Source: Paenilisteria riparia FSL S10-1204 (GTDB lineage Bacteria > Bacillota > Bacilli > Lactobacillales > Listeriaceae). Taken from it: a stretch of 64,000 nt of DNA. Positions within the stretch are counted from its first letter, which is position 1. Every line of letters begins with the position of its first letter. The translations under genes were made by a program, and so were the position numbers. The notes under the pieces are model-generated. The model searched no databases, had not been told where the DNA came from, and was given only the letters and a program-made list of their open reading frames with translations. Location of the stretch: NCBI RefSeq assembly GCF_000525995.1, contig NZ_AODL01000003.1, positions 1 to 64,000 on the forward strand, in the 5' to 3' direction. Below, one piece after another: positions 36,659 to 46,288 of this stretch.

Positions 36659-37483
36659 ATGATGGATTTATTAGCAACCATTAGCAGTTATTTTCCATCG
36701 CTAAGCAAATCTGAGCAGAAAGTTGCGCAGTTAATTTTGAGCAATCCGGACGAAGTAGAGAACCTATCAATAAACGACCTTGCATCGATGGCTAGTGTTG
36801 GAGAAAGTACAGTTGTACGTTTTTCTCGAAAAATTGGCTTAACAGGATTTCAAGATTTAAAGATTGCTCTCGTAAAGTACCAAACTTCCCAGAAGCAAGA
36901 TCTGACAGATGAGAGCAACGAAGCCAAAGACATTGTTTATCGACAATTGGTAGATGGCTTACAAGATACAAAAGGTTTTATCGAACAAGACAAATTAGAA
37001 AAAGTTGCCAAGATGATTCATAAAGCAGAGCATATTTACATACTCTCCGTCGGAACATCAGCATTTATTGCCATGCAATTATGTAATAGACTGAAACGGT
37101 TAGGCAAGTTTGTTGAATTTGTTCCAGATGGACATCTTCAAAGCATCTATGCCACAATGATTAAAAAAACAGATCTTGTTATAGCCATTAGTAAATCAGG
37201 AAACACAAAAGAAGTCATTCAAAGTATCGAACTTGCGTCTCAAAGTGGTGCCCCAGTAGTCACACTGTCTAACTTTATCAATTCTAAAATTAGTCAAATG
37301 GGAGATGTTTCGTTAGTAGCATCATCAAAAGAGTTCTTATCAGATGCGGGATCTTTTTCTGCCGAAGTTAGTCAACTTTACTTATTGGATACATTGATTA
37401 AAGCGCTGGTAGATATTAATCCTGAACAGTATCATAAGGTGAGGAACTTAACGAATAGAGCACTAGTTAAGCGAATTGAGTAA
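36659..37483 (+). CDS. RpiR-family sugar-responsive regulator
   Basis: This 274-aa protein has an N-terminal HTH (LSINDLASMASVGESTVVRFSRKIG) and a SIS sugar-phosphate-binding domain (about residues 120-260, with ILSVGTSAFIAMQL and VIAISKSGNTKEV). RpiR proteins of this type often control nan or mur operons and sense phosphosugars. It has its own TATAAT (36620-36625) and GAGGTGAG, and lies just after the nanE-PTS operon, which it probably controls. Confidence 0.9.
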   Translation: MMDLLATISSYFPSLSKSEQKVAQLILSNPDEVENLSINDLASMASVGESTVVRFSRKIGLTGFQDLKIALVKYQTSQKQDLTDESNEAKDIVYRQLVDGLQDTKGFIEQDKLEKVAKMIHKAEHIYILSVGTSAFIAMQLCNRLKRLGKFVEFVPDGHLQSIYATMIKKTDLVIAISKSGNTKEVIQSIELASQSGAPVVTLSNFINSKISQMGDVSLVASSKEFLSDAGSFSAEVSQLYLLDTLIKALVDINPEQYHKVRNLTNRALVKRIE

Positions 37484-37659
37484 GGGTTAGGAAGAAGTAG
37501 CATATACTGGAGACTTTCATGGTGTGTGTGACGTAATCAGTAAATCTTATATTTTTTAATAGCAGTATAATATGTATGGAAAATGCTTGATTTTCAGCAC
37601 AAATCACCAAAATACGCTATACTAAAAAGGTAAAGAAAATCGAAGGGAAGTTTTTGCGA

Positions 37660-38643
37660 ATGAAGCTTGGAATTATGGGTACGAATTGGATTACGGATGC
37701 GTTTGTTGAAGGAGCGCTTAACTCGAAAGAATGGGAACTCACAGCGGTTTATTCACGCACATTGGAGAAAGCATACGCCTTTGGTGAGAAATATAAAGTA
37801 GCGAATTATTTTGATGATATTGCATTGATGGCAGCATCCGACGTGATTGACGCGGTTTACATTGCTTCGCCAAATGCGATGCACTATGAACATGCGTTAC
37901 AATTTTTGCGTCATAAAAAACATGTCATCGTTGAAAAACCGATTTTTTCGACGGTTGCAGAATTAGAAGATGCGCATAAAGTAGCCAAAGAAAATGGTGT
38001 TTACTTATTTGAAGCAGCGCGCCACATCCAAGAACCGAACTTCAAAATCCTTCAAGACAGCATTCAAAAAGTCGGCAAATTGCACGGTGCGACATTGGCT
38101 TACATGAATTATTCATCCCGCTACGACAATGTTCTAGCAGGCGAAGAACCAAATATTTTTTCACTAAAATTCTCTGGCGGTTCGCTCGTTGATTTGGGCG
38201 TGTATCCGATGTACACAGCGGTTGCCTTGTTTGGTGTTCCTGAGAAAGCTACGTATTTCGCGACGAAACTACGTACAGGTGTGGACGGTGGCGGCCCGGT
38301 TATTTTCGAATATCCGGATTTCACAGTGACCATTTTACACGCAAAAATGTCGCAATCGTTCTTACCAAGCGAAATTTACGGCGAAAAGGGCACGCTAGTT
38401 ATCAACCCGCTGACAGGCATTAAAGAAATCAAATACATCGACAACCACACGAAAGAAACAGAAGACTTGGCGATGCCGACAATTCCGAATGACATGGAAT
38501 TCGAAGCCACAGAATTTGCCCGTATCATCGTAGAGCAAGACACACTGGCGTATGAAGACCTAGAAAACCTAAGCAAACAAGTGCTCCAAATCTCCAACGA
38601 CCTGCGCCACCAAAACGGAATATGGTACAAAGCAGAGCAATAA
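37660..38643 (+). CDS. Gfo/Idh/MocA-family oxidoreductase
   Basis: This 327-aa NAD(P)-dependent dehydrogenase has an N-terminal Rossmann motif (LGIMGTNWITDAFVEGAL) and the EKPIF signature near residue 95. A C-terminal alpha/beta domain follows. The ATG at 37660 is preferred over a TTG six bases earlier because GAAGGGAAG is better placed. The substrate, probably a sugar or inositol derivative, is not specified. Confidence 0.87.
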   Translation: MKLGIMGTNWITDAFVEGALNSKEWELTAVYSRTLEKAYAFGEKYKVANYFDDIALMAASDVIDAVYIASPNAMHYEHALQFLRHKKHVIVEKPIFSTVAELEDAHKVAKENGVYLFEAARHIQEPNFKILQDSIQKVGKLHGATLAYMNYSSRYDNVLAGEEPNIFSLKFSGGSLVDLGVYPMYTAVALFGVPEKATYFATKLRTGVDGGGPVIFEYPDFTVTILHAKMSQSFLPSEIYGEKGTLVINPLTGIKEIKYIDNHTKETEDLAMPTIPNDMEFEATEFARIIVEQDTLAYEDLENLSKQVLQISNDLRHQNGIWYKAEQ

Positions 38644-38738
38644 GTAGGAAGACCAGATGATGCAAATTGTCTGGTTTTGTTGATTATGCAAAATCATGGT
38701 ATGATAGGACTATCTAAAGCGAAATAAAGGAGTTTATC

Positions 38739-39875
38739 ATGGATATAAAAGAAGTACCTGAAATCTGGGCGGAGCAGTGGCAAGCGCATCATTACGAGGC
38801 AATGACGGACATCCAGAAAAAGCTCTACACGCCAATCAAAGAAGGCAAGGATATCATCGCGGTTTCACCAACAGGAACGGGAAAAACAGTTGCTTACACA
38901 TTACCAGCCATTGAGAAAATCGAAGTAAAACCACATACACAATGGCTGATCCTAGCGCCATCTCATGAGTTAGTCATGCAAATTGCGGATGTTGTTCGTT
39001 CTTGGCTTCCCGCTGGTTTGAAAGTTGTCGGCATTATTGGTAGTGCCAATATTAAACGTCAAATCGATAATTTGAAGAAGAAACCGCAAGTCATCGTAGG
39101 CTCGCCGGGTCGCGTTTTGGAACTCATTAAACAAAAGAAAATCAAGATGCACGAAGTGAAAATGATTACGCTGGACGAATGCGATCAACTGCTGATTCGT
39201 GAACATATTCCAACGGTGCTTGAAATTGTGAACAGCGCGATGCGTGACCGTCAATTAGTTATGGCTTCAGCGACGAAACTAGAAGATCCGATGATGTTTT
39301 ATCGCAATAGCGAAATCGAGCCAATCATGGTTGAAGCAAAAGCCGAAGAAAGCAATGCGAACGTGAATCATTTGTACATGGAAGTTGAACCGCGGGATAA
39401 AGCGATGTTACTACGCCGTATTTCCAATGTGGAAGATATGCGCGCGCTTGTTTTCGTGAAAGATAAAGTTCGGATGGACATTATTTTGGAGAAATTGCAG
39501 TACGATGGTGTTGCGGCGGCTGGACTTCATAGCGAAGTGCGTAAAGAGGACCGCAAGAAATTTTTGCAAGCCTTCAAAAAAGGAGAATTGACTTACCTTG
39601 TTGTGACGGATGTTGCAGCGCGTGGTTTAGATATTCCAGATCTACCGTTTGTTATTCATTGTGATGTGGCGATGGACGCGAAGCAATATACACATCGCTC
39701 AGGACGGACAGGGCGGATGGGCAAGGCGGGGACGGTGATTTCTTTTGTGAATGAACGTGAAGCTCGCACGTTGCGCCAGTATTTGAAAGACTTGAACAAA
39801 GAAGCCATTAAAGTTCGTTATTACGAAGGTGTTTTGACGGATGATTTTGAGCATAAAGCAACGAAACGCAAGTAA
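38739..39875 (+). CDS. DEAD-box RNA helicase
   Basis: This 378-aa helicase core has no C-terminal extension. Motif I is SPTGTGKT, motif Ib region SPGRVLEL, motif III SAT, and motif VI HRSGRTGRMG. Motif II reads DECD rather than DEAD. It resembles the short YfmL-type helicases of Bacillus and Listeria, which act in cold growth or ribosome assembly. AAGGAG lies before the ATG. It is a single gene closed by a terminator. Confidence 0.93.
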   Translation: MDIKEVPEIWAEQWQAHHYEAMTDIQKKLYTPIKEGKDIIAVSPTGTGKTVAYTLPAIEKIEVKPHTQWLILAPSHELVMQIADVVRSWLPAGLKVVGIIGSANIKRQIDNLKKKPQVIVGSPGRVLELIKQKKIKMHEVKMITLDECDQLLIREHIPTVLEIVNSAMRDRQLVMASATKLEDPMMFYRNSEIEPIMVEAKAEESNANVNHLYMEVEPRDKAMLLRRISNVEDMRALVFVKDKVRMDIILEKLQYDGVAAAGLHSEVRKEDRKKFLQAFKKGELTYLVVTDVAARGLDIPDLPFVIHCDVAMDAKQYTHRSGRTGRMGKAGTVISFVNEREARTLRQYLKDLNKEAIKVRYYEGVLTDDFEHKATKRK

Positions 39876-39885
39876 ATAAGCAAAC

Positions 39886-39932
39886 TATGAAGTGAGTCAA
39901 ATGGTAAAATACGATTCGCTTCATATTTTTTT
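39886..39932 (+). terminator. Terminator after the helicase gene
   Basis: TATGAAGTGAGTC pairs with GATTCGCTTCATA (two mismatched or G-U positions), followed by seven Ts. Confidence 0.85.
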
Positions 39933-40059
39933 GAGAACGCTTTAACAATAATTGTCATAGTTAGAAATAAATTTCACAATAGCTATTTTTAGATTGCCGA
40001 ATGCGTATATTTACAGGTATAATGATGGAAGTAGAGCTTTTTAGTAAGGAGTCGAACGC

Positions 40060-42741
40060 ATGCTTAGTAGAAAAGAAGAAGTATTGAAGCTTCTAAATAG
40101 TGTGAACGGTAAGTTGACGGCAAACGATGTTGCTGAAAAATTACAAATGGATCGTGCTAATGCAAGTCGTTATTTAAATGAACTTTTTAAAGAAGAGCAG
40201 ATTGAGAAACTTCCTGGAAAGCCGGTTCTTTATCAAGCGTTTACAAAAAAAGAGGAAGTGGCTGGAATCGGGAGTGCACAGACGACTTTTGATCGATTAA
40301 TTGGATCATCACAAAGTTTGAAGGTCAGCATTCAGCAAGCAAAGGCGGCTATTTTATATCCACCACATGGTTTACATACATTAATTCTTGGGAAAACGGG
40401 TACTGGTAAGTCTTTATTTGCGGAGTGCATGTACAAGTTTGCACGCGAAGCCGATATGGTTGGTAAAAAAGCACCATTCGTGTCTTTCAACTGTGCCGAC
40501 TATGCGCAAAATCCGCAGCTTCTCTTTGGTCATATCTTTGGGGTTATCAAAGGGGCATACACTGGGGCGGAAGAAACACGCCAAGGCTTATTAGCGAAAG
40601 CAGATGGCGGAATTTTATTTTTAGATGAAATACACCGCTTACCACCAGAAGGGCAAGAGATGTTGTTTACCTTTATCGATAAGGGCGAATACCGACCGCT
40701 TGGGGAAAGTGCAACGGTACACACGGCGCAAGTCCAAATTATTGGTGCAACAACAGAATCACCAGACAATTTCTTGTTGGAGACATTCACAAGACGGATT
40801 CCGATGACAATTACGTTACCGCCACTTGCAGAACGGCAATTAGAGGAACGCTACCAGCTCATCGAATTCTTTTTAGCACAAGAAGCCACGCGTTTACATC
40901 AAACGATTCGCGTGCATCGCCAGGCGTTGATGGCATTTTTGCTGTATCATGCGAGTGCCAATGTTGGGCAATTGCAACGGGATTTGAAACTTGCTTGTGC
41001 GAAAGCATTTTTGCATTATAAGACGAAAGCTGCGAACTATATTTTAATTGAACAAGATGATTTGCCGATTTATGTCCAAAAAGGCTTGCTACATTTAAAA
41101 GATGAGCCAGAAAAGATGAACCGGCTAATTGATGTGAACAAGACGATTTTCAAGTTTTACGATACGAGTGAGGCAAATGATATCGCGATTGAAGATGTGG
41201 ATGATGTGTATCAGGCGATTCAAACGAAGGCTGATCAGCTAATGAAAGAAGGAAAGGACCAGCTAGAACTTGAAAAGGCACTGTATATGGATGTTGACCA
41301 ATATTTTCATGAGTACATGGGGCAACTGCCAACGCAACAATCGGCGAAAGATATTATCGGTCCCGAAATTTGGCAGCTTACTGATCAAGTGTATCAGATG
41401 GCAGAGAAACGTTTGGATCGCAAGTATAATGAGAAAATGCGGTTTGCCTTTGCGCTTCATTTACAGAGTACGATAGAACGTATTCGCGAGCAAAAGCATA
41501 TTGTGCATCCGGATTTGAACAATGTCCGTAAGAAATATTCGAAGGAATTCCAAGCGGCTATTGATATTTCGGCTTTATTAGAGCAAGAGCTTGGTATTGA
41601 GATTCCATTCGATGAAATCGGCTTTTTGACGATGTTTTTAACGGAGGAAGTTGTCGAATCGATTTTCACACAAGAGGCGCAAGTCGAAGTTATTGTGATG
41701 ATGCATGGGCGATCTACTGCCACAAGTATGGTAGAAACTGTGCAGGAGCTGCTTAATATTGAGACGGGAACAGCGATGGACATGCCACTTTCCGTTGAAG
41801 TGAAAGCAATGTACGAGAAAGTAAAAGAGAAAGTAAAACAACTAAATCCAACAAAAGGTGTGCTTATTTTATCTGATATGGGCTCCTTGACGTCGTTTGG
41901 CAATATGATGACCGAAGAGCTTGGTATCCGTACAAAGACGATTAGTATGGCAAGTACACCAGTCGTTTTAGAAGCGATTCGGAAAGCATCGTTAGGACGC
42001 GGTTTGGAAGACATTTACCAAAGTTGCCAACAACTCTTTGAAAATAAATACAAAGCCCAAATTTTGCGGGCAAAACCAACGAAGAACGCGGTTATCTTCA
42101 CGTGCTTTACAGGAGAAGGTGTCGCCGAACAATTGCGAGCTCGTGTAGCTCCAGTTATCGATGAGTCAAAAGTAGAAATCATCGTCTTGCAATTTTTGCA
42201 TAAAGAAGCTTTCAGGGATCGCATTGATCAGCTGATGGAAGATTATAATATTTTAGCAATTATGGGTTCGGTAGAATTCCAGTATCGCGATATTCCATTT
42301 TTCAGCGCCATGGAAGTGTTCTCAGATGGTGGCCTAGACATCGTGAAGCGTATTATTAACGACGAAGTACCTTACGAACAGCTTATTTCCTCTTTAGAAG
42401 GGAACTTAAAAGCGGTGGAATCGCCAGATCAGCTTGTATACTTTCTTCGCAAAATCATTTCGGAGTTACAAATCCAAATGAACTTGGTCTTAGAGCCAGG
42501 CGTTGATATAGGTATCATTCTACATCTAGCGTTCCTCGTAGAACGCATGAAATTAGGCGGCGTGGATCGCGAGTTTCCAAATATCGATGCATTTACGAAG
42601 CAGCATATGATTGAAATGCAAATCACGCAACAAATGATGGAGAACGTTAACATCGAGTACGATATCCTTGTTCCGCAGTCAGAAATCGCTTATTTGACGC
42701 AAATGATGACTGCAAATAAAATAGTTGTAGACGAAAAATAA
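40060..42741 (+). CDS. LevR/ManR-type sigma-54 activator with PRD and EIIA domains
   Basis: This 893-aa activator starts with a winged HTH ([19 protein letters not shown]). The AAA+ domain follows, with Walker A GKTGTGKS and GAYTGA, a variant of the GAFTGA loop that contacts sigma-54, then [13 protein letters not shown]. After it come a PRD domain (about residues 440-550), a mannose-type EIIA-like domain with [11 protein letters not shown], a EIIB-like region and a second PRD at the C-terminus. Phosphorylation by PTS proteins tunes such regulators. It lies 164 bases upstream of a PTS operon whose promoter has sigma-54 elements. Confidence 0.93.
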   Translation: MLSRKEEVLKLLNSVNGKLTANDVAEKLQMDRANASRYLNELFKEEQIEKLPGKPVLYQAFTKKEEVAGIGSAQTTFDRLIGSSQSLKVSIQQAKAAILYPPHGLHTLILGKTGTGKSLFAECMYKFAREADMVGKKAPFVSFNCADYAQNPQLLFGHIFGVIKGAYTGAEETRQGLLAKADGGILFLDEIHRLPPEGQEMLFTFIDKGEYRPLGESATVHTAQVQIIGATTESPDNFLLETFTRRIPMTITLPPLAERQLEERYQLIEFFLAQEATRLHQTIRVHRQALMAFLLYHASANVGQLQRDLKLACAKAFLHYKTKAANYILIEQDDLPIYVQKGLLHLKDEPEKMNRLIDVNKTIFKFYDTSEANDIAIEDVDDVYQAIQTKADQLMKEGKDQLELEKALYMDVDQYFHEYMGQLPTQQSAKDIIGPEIWQLTDQVYQMAEKRLDRKYNEKMRFAFALHLQSTIERIREQKHIVHPDLNNVRKKYSKEFQAAIDISALLEQELGIEIPFDEIGFLTMFLTEEVVESIFTQEAQVEVIVMMHGRSTATSMVETVQELLNIETGTAMDMPLSVEVKAMYEKVKEKVKQLNPTKGVLILSDMGSLTSFGNMMTEELGIRTKTISMASTPVVLEAIRKASLGRGLEDIYQSCQQLFENKYKAQILRAKPTKNAVIFTCFTGEGVAEQLRARVAPVIDESKVEIIVLQFLHKEAFRDRIDQLMEDYNILAIMGSVEFQYRDIPFFSAMEVFSDGGLDIVKRIINDEVPYEQLISSLEGNLKAVESPDQLVYFLRKIISELQIQMNLVLEPGVDIGIILHLAFLVERMKLGGVDREFPNIDAFTKQHMIEMQITQQMMENVNIEYDILVPQSEIAYLTQMMTANKIVVDEK

Positions 42742-42749
42742 CGCAACGA

Positions 42750-42785
42750 GACAAGTGTGTAACAGAAGTACACACTTGTCTTTTG
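42750..42785 (+). terminator. Terminator after the LevR-type activator gene
   Basis: GACAAGTGTGT pairs perfectly with ACACACTTGTC, followed by TTTT. It separates the regulator from the sigma-54 operon. Confidence 0.85.
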
Positions 42786-42838
42786 TTCATGTGTAAGCGG
42801 AGAATGGCTTGCGTATGCGTTTTCTTTTATTTTAAAAG

Positions 42839-42856
42839 TTGGCACGGAACTTGCAT
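42839..42856 (+). promoter_or_regulatory. Sigma-54 promoter of the PTS operon
   Basis: TTGGCACGGAACTTGCAT matches the -24/-12 consensus (TGGCAC-N5-TTGCA) exactly. It stands 49 bases before the IIB gene and directly after the gene for a sigma-54 activator. Confidence 0.92.
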
Positions 42857-42904
42857 TTATATAAGCGAGGGTTAAGAAATAGCGTTAAGAAAGGGTGAAT
42901 CGCA

Positions 42905-43213
42905 GTGAAAACAATCATGTTAGTTTGTTCCGCGGGTATGTCAACGAGCTTACTTGTTACAAAAATGGAAAAAGCGGCGGAGGAGAGAAACCTTGAAGCA
43001 ACCATTTTTGCAGTATCTGAGGCAGAAGCACCAGATAATATCAACAAGATCGACGTCTTATTACTTGGACCACAAGTGAGGTTCTTAGAAAGCAAGTTCA
43101 AGAAGAAATTAGAACCACTAGGCAAGCCAGTCGCAGTCATCAACAGTATCGATTACGGGATGATGAACGGCGAGAAAGTTTTAAATCAAGCATTATCTTT
43201 ACTTGGGGAATAA
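42905..43213 (+). CDS. PTS IIB subunit, lactose/cellobiose family
   Basis: This 102-aa phosphocarrier has the phosphorylated Cys8 in IMLVCSAGMSTS. The DVLLLGPQVRF segment is typical of cellobiose/chitobiose IIB. It is the first gene of the sigma-54 operon. It takes phosphate from IIA (44699) and passes it to the sugar entering through IIC (43370). AAGGGTGA precedes the start. Confidence 0.93.
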   Translation: MKTIMLVCSAGMSTSLLVTKMEKAAEERNLEATIFAVSEAEAPDNINKIDVLLLGPQVRFLESKFKKKLEPLGKPVAVINSIDYGMMNGEKVLNQALSLLGE

Positions 43214-43369
43214 GAGTATGCGCGTAGTGAATAACGACAATAGCAAGGTTTTTATGTCTACTTGGGTGAAGACGTAAAGCGTTATTGTAACTAGTCATTA
43301 AGCGAAACTCTTAAATATAGGAGGGGACAAAATGTCTCATCCAAATTTAAATTGTTGGGGGAAATAAAA

Positions 43370-44650
43370 ATGAATGGTTTTATCGCGTTTATGGAAAAGT
43401 ATTTTATTCCGTATGCAGCAAAAGTTGGTGGACAACGTCATTTAGTTGCCATCCGTGATGGTTTCATTTCAACGATGCCATTAATGATTTTAGGTTCATT
43501 GGGTACATTGATTAACAATTTACCTATCAAGGCTTATCAAACATTTATGAATAACTTATTCGGAGAAGCTCTCTGGAAATCTTTCGGGGGAAACATTTGG
43601 AACGGTACTTTCGCGATTCTAGCACTTTTAACTGCTTTTACTGTAGCTTATAACCTAGCGAAATCGTATGATAAAGATGCTTTATCAAGCGGTGTTGTAT
43701 CTGTTTCTTCTTTCTTTGCTATTGGTGGATTAACAGGTCTTAGCTCATCAGGTCTATTTTTAGCACTTCTTGTAGCTTTAATCTCTACTGAATTATTCAC
43801 ACGTATGAGTGGAAATCCAAAACTTATCATCAAAATGCCAGATGGTGTTCCGCCAGCAGTATCAAGATCGTTTGCGGCACTATTTCCAGCGATGATTACA
43901 GTAAGTATTTTTGCAATGTTTACAACGATTCTTTTCGGTCTTGGCGTAAAAGATATTGTTGGTGAATTCTACAAACTAATTCAAGAACCGTTCATGGGTC
44001 TTGCGAATACTTTACCAGCAGCATTATTATTAGCATTTATTTCTTCATTCCTATGGTTCTTTGGTTTACATGGTGCGAACATTATCGAGCCATTTATGCA
44101 AACAATTAACGTTGATGCAATTGCTAAGAACGTAGAAGCTTTGAAATTAGGCATAGACGCTCCTTACATCGTTAACAAACCTTTCTTTGACTCTTTCGTT
44201 AACCTAGGCGGAACTGGTGCAACGATTGCGATTATTATTTCGGTATTCCTATTTGGTCGCCGCCATAAGCAATACGTGACTGTATCGGGTCTTGCTTCAG
44301 CTCCTGGTATCTTCAACATTAACGAGCCATTGATGTTCGGTCTACCGATTGTGTTAAATCCAATCTTGTTTGTACCTTATATCTTAGCGCCTCTAGTGCT
44401 TGTTACAATTGCTTATTTTGCAACAGCACTTGGTTTAGTACCAGCAGCAACAATCGTAACACCTTGGACTACACCGCCAATTATCGGTGGGGTATTAGCT
44501 ACACAAAGCTGGACTGGTGGCGTTCTAGCAGCGGTAAATATTGCCGTAGCAGTTCTAATCTACGCACCGTTCATTAAAGTAGCAGAAATACAAGAAATCC
44601 GTCGTGAAAAAGCAGCAGCAGCTGGTGAACCGACAGAAGATAATTTTTAA
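43370..44650 (+). CDS. PTS IIC subunit, lactose/cellobiose family
   Basis: This 426-aa permease with about ten helices has KVGGQRHLVAIRDGF at the N-terminus and GLHGANIIEPF and NINEPLMFGLPIVLNP in the substrate-binding part. GGGGGA upstream supports the ATG at 43370 rather than the in-frame TTG 18 bases earlier. A 156-base gap without an ORF separates it from IIB. It is similar in plan to the orphan IIC at 35157. Confidence 0.93.
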   Translation: MNGFIAFMEKYFIPYAAKVGGQRHLVAIRDGFISTMPLMILGSLGTLINNLPIKAYQTFMNNLFGEALWKSFGGNIWNGTFAILALLTAFTVAYNLAKSYDKDALSSGVVSVSSFFAIGGLTGLSSSGLFLALLVALISTELFTRMSGNPKLIIKMPDGVPPAVSRSFAALFPAMITVSIFAMFTTILFGLGVKDIVGEFYKLIQEPFMGLANTLPAALLLAFISSFLWFFGLHGANIIEPFMQTINVDAIAKNVEALKLGIDAPYIVNKPFFDSFVNLGGTGATIAIIISVFLFGRRHKQYVTVSGLASAPGIFNINEPLMFGLPIVLNPILFVPYILAPLVLVTIAYFATALGLVPAATIVTPWTTPPIIGGVLATQSWTGGVLAAVNIAVAVLIYAPFIKVAEIQEIRREKAAAAGEPTEDNF

Positions 44651-44698
44651 GATTATATAGAAACACTAGAATAAAAACATACAAGGATGTGGAACTAA

Positions 44699-45004
44699 AT
44701 GGAAGAACTAGAACTTACAATTATGAATTTAATCATGTTTGGTGGTAACGCGAAAAGTGACGCGATGCTAGCAATCGATGCAGCGAAAAAAGGCGACTTT
44801 GCTTTGGCAGACGAGCAAATCGCAAAAGCAGAACAATCTTTACTAGAAGCACATCATTCCCAAACAAAACTAATCCAAGGTGAAGCACGCGGCGAGAAAA
44901 CTGAAGTATCTCTACTTCTAGTTCACGCGCAAGATCACTTGATGAACGCGATTACTTTTAAAGATTTGGCGATTGAAATTGTAGAATTATATCGTTCGAA
45001 GTAA
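44699..45004 (+). CDS. PTS IIA subunit, lactose/cellobiose family
   Basis: This 101-aa three-helix protein has the phospho-acceptor His76 in VHAQDHLMNA, plus EAHHSQTKLIQGEA earlier. It accepts phosphate from HPr. It is the third gene of the operon, 48 bases after IIC. Confidence 0.93.
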   Translation: MEELELTIMNLIMFGGNAKSDAMLAIDAAKKGDFALADEQIAKAEQSLLEAHHSQTKLIQGEARGEKTEVSLLLVHAQDHLMNAITFKDLAIEIVELYRSK

Positions 45005-45074
45005 GACAATGGGGGGTGAGGATTTTTCCTCATCCCTATTTTTAATAAGGAATAAAGAGAGGACGTCGTTTATT

Positions 45075-46160
45075 ATGAGAAAATTAGGTATTTCAGTATT
45101 CCCACAACATGCGCCACTTGAAGATTCTTTGAACTATATTGAAACAGCTGCAAAATATGGTTTTAGCCGTATTTTTACATGCTTGATTTCAGCGAATGAT
45201 GAAGCGGAGTTTGCGAAATTAGAGACGATTTGTCAAACTGCGAACAAGCTAGGTTATGAAGTTATCGCTGATGTCGATCCTGGTGTTTTTGCGTCTCTTA
45301 ATTTGACATATCAAGATTTAGGTCGTTTTAAAGAGCTAGGATTGTCTGGATTGCGTCTTGATTTAGGTTTCTCTGGATCAGAAGAAGCGGCGATGTCTTT
45401 TGATGATAATGATTTACAAATCGAACTTAACATCTCTAACGGTACGAAATATGTAGATAACATCTTGTCTTATCAAGCGAATGTGGCGAATATTATTGGC
45501 TGCCATAATTTTTATCCGCGTCGTTATACAGCGCTTTCTCGCGAACACTTCCTTCGCACGAGCGCTCAATTCAAAAACTATAACTTGCGTACCGCTGCAT
45601 TTGTTTCCTCTAATACAGGTAAATTTGGCCCTTGGTTTGTTGTGGATGGCGGACTTCCAACGCTGGAAGAACACCGTGGTATGCCAATTACAGTACAAGC
45701 GAAAGATTTATGGAACACGGGCTTAATTGACGATGTGATTATCGGAAATATGTATGCGTCAGAAGAAGAACTAAAAGCATTAGGCGAGCTAAACCGCAAT
45801 GAATTGGAACTGGCTGTCACATTCTTAGAGGGTGCAACAGACGTTGAAAAAGAAATCGTGACAACACAAAAACATTTCAATCGTGGCGATGCTTCTGAAT
45901 ACGTGCTTCGTTCTACAATGACTCGCGTTCATTTTAAACAACATGATTTCCCAGCACATGATACCGACACAATCGAGCTTGGTGATGTGACAATTGATAA
46001 CAATGGCTATGAACGTTACAAAGGTGAGATGCAAGTAGCACTTCAAGAAATGGAGAACTCGGGCAATACCAATATCGTCGCTCGTGTCATTCCAGAAGAA
46101 CGCTACCTCCTAAAAACAATTCAACCTTGGCAACATTTCCGCCTAAAAGAACACAAGTAA
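45075..46160 (+). CDS. MupG/DUF871-family TIM-barrel phospho-glycosidase
   Basis: This 361-aa protein starts LGISVFPQHAPLEDSLNYI, the mark of DUF871. It has a TIM barrel (to about residue 235, with LRLDLGFSG and NFYPRRYTALS) and a cyclophilin-like C-terminal domain. One characterised member, MupG of Staphylococcus, splits MurNAc-6-P-GlcNAc taken up by a PTS. It sits last in a PTS operon, so it probably hydrolyses the phosphorylated disaccharide delivered by IIBCA. The start at 45075 is chosen because the upstream part of the frame is not protein-like. Confidence 0.85.
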   Translation: MRKLGISVFPQHAPLEDSLNYIETAAKYGFSRIFTCLISANDEAEFAKLETICQTANKLGYEVIADVDPGVFASLNLTYQDLGRFKELGLSGLRLDLGFSGSEEAAMSFDDNDLQIELNISNGTKYVDNILSYQANVANIIGCHNFYPRRYTALSREHFLRTSAQFKNYNLRTAAFVSSNTGKFGPWFVVDGGLPTLEEHRGMPITVQAKDLWNTGLIDDVIIGNMYASEEELKALGELNRNELELAVTFLEGATDVEKEIVTTQKHFNRGDASEYVLRSTMTRVHFKQHDFPAHDTDTIELGDVTIDNNGYERYKGEMQVALQEMENSGNTNIVARVIPEERYLLKTIQPWQHFRLKEHK

Positions 46161-46168
46161 GAATTCGA

Positions 46169-46207
46169 ACAAGCTAATCGCGATAAAAGTGGTTAGCTTG
46201 TTTTTTT
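46169..46207 (+). terminator. Terminator of the sigma-54 PTS operon
   Basis: ACAAGCTAA pairs perfectly with TTAGCTTGT, followed by seven Ts. Confidence 0.88.
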
Positions 46208-46288
46208 GTGTTTTACTTCTCGTTTGCAGTCCCTGTTTTTGCCCTGTATAATCAAGGTTGAAGGTTAAGAGAAGGGATGTTAGCGGGA

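Noticed and set aside
41457..42014. 185-codon ORF antisense to the LevR-type activator
   Set aside because: Ser/Ile-rich shadow frame without ribosome site.
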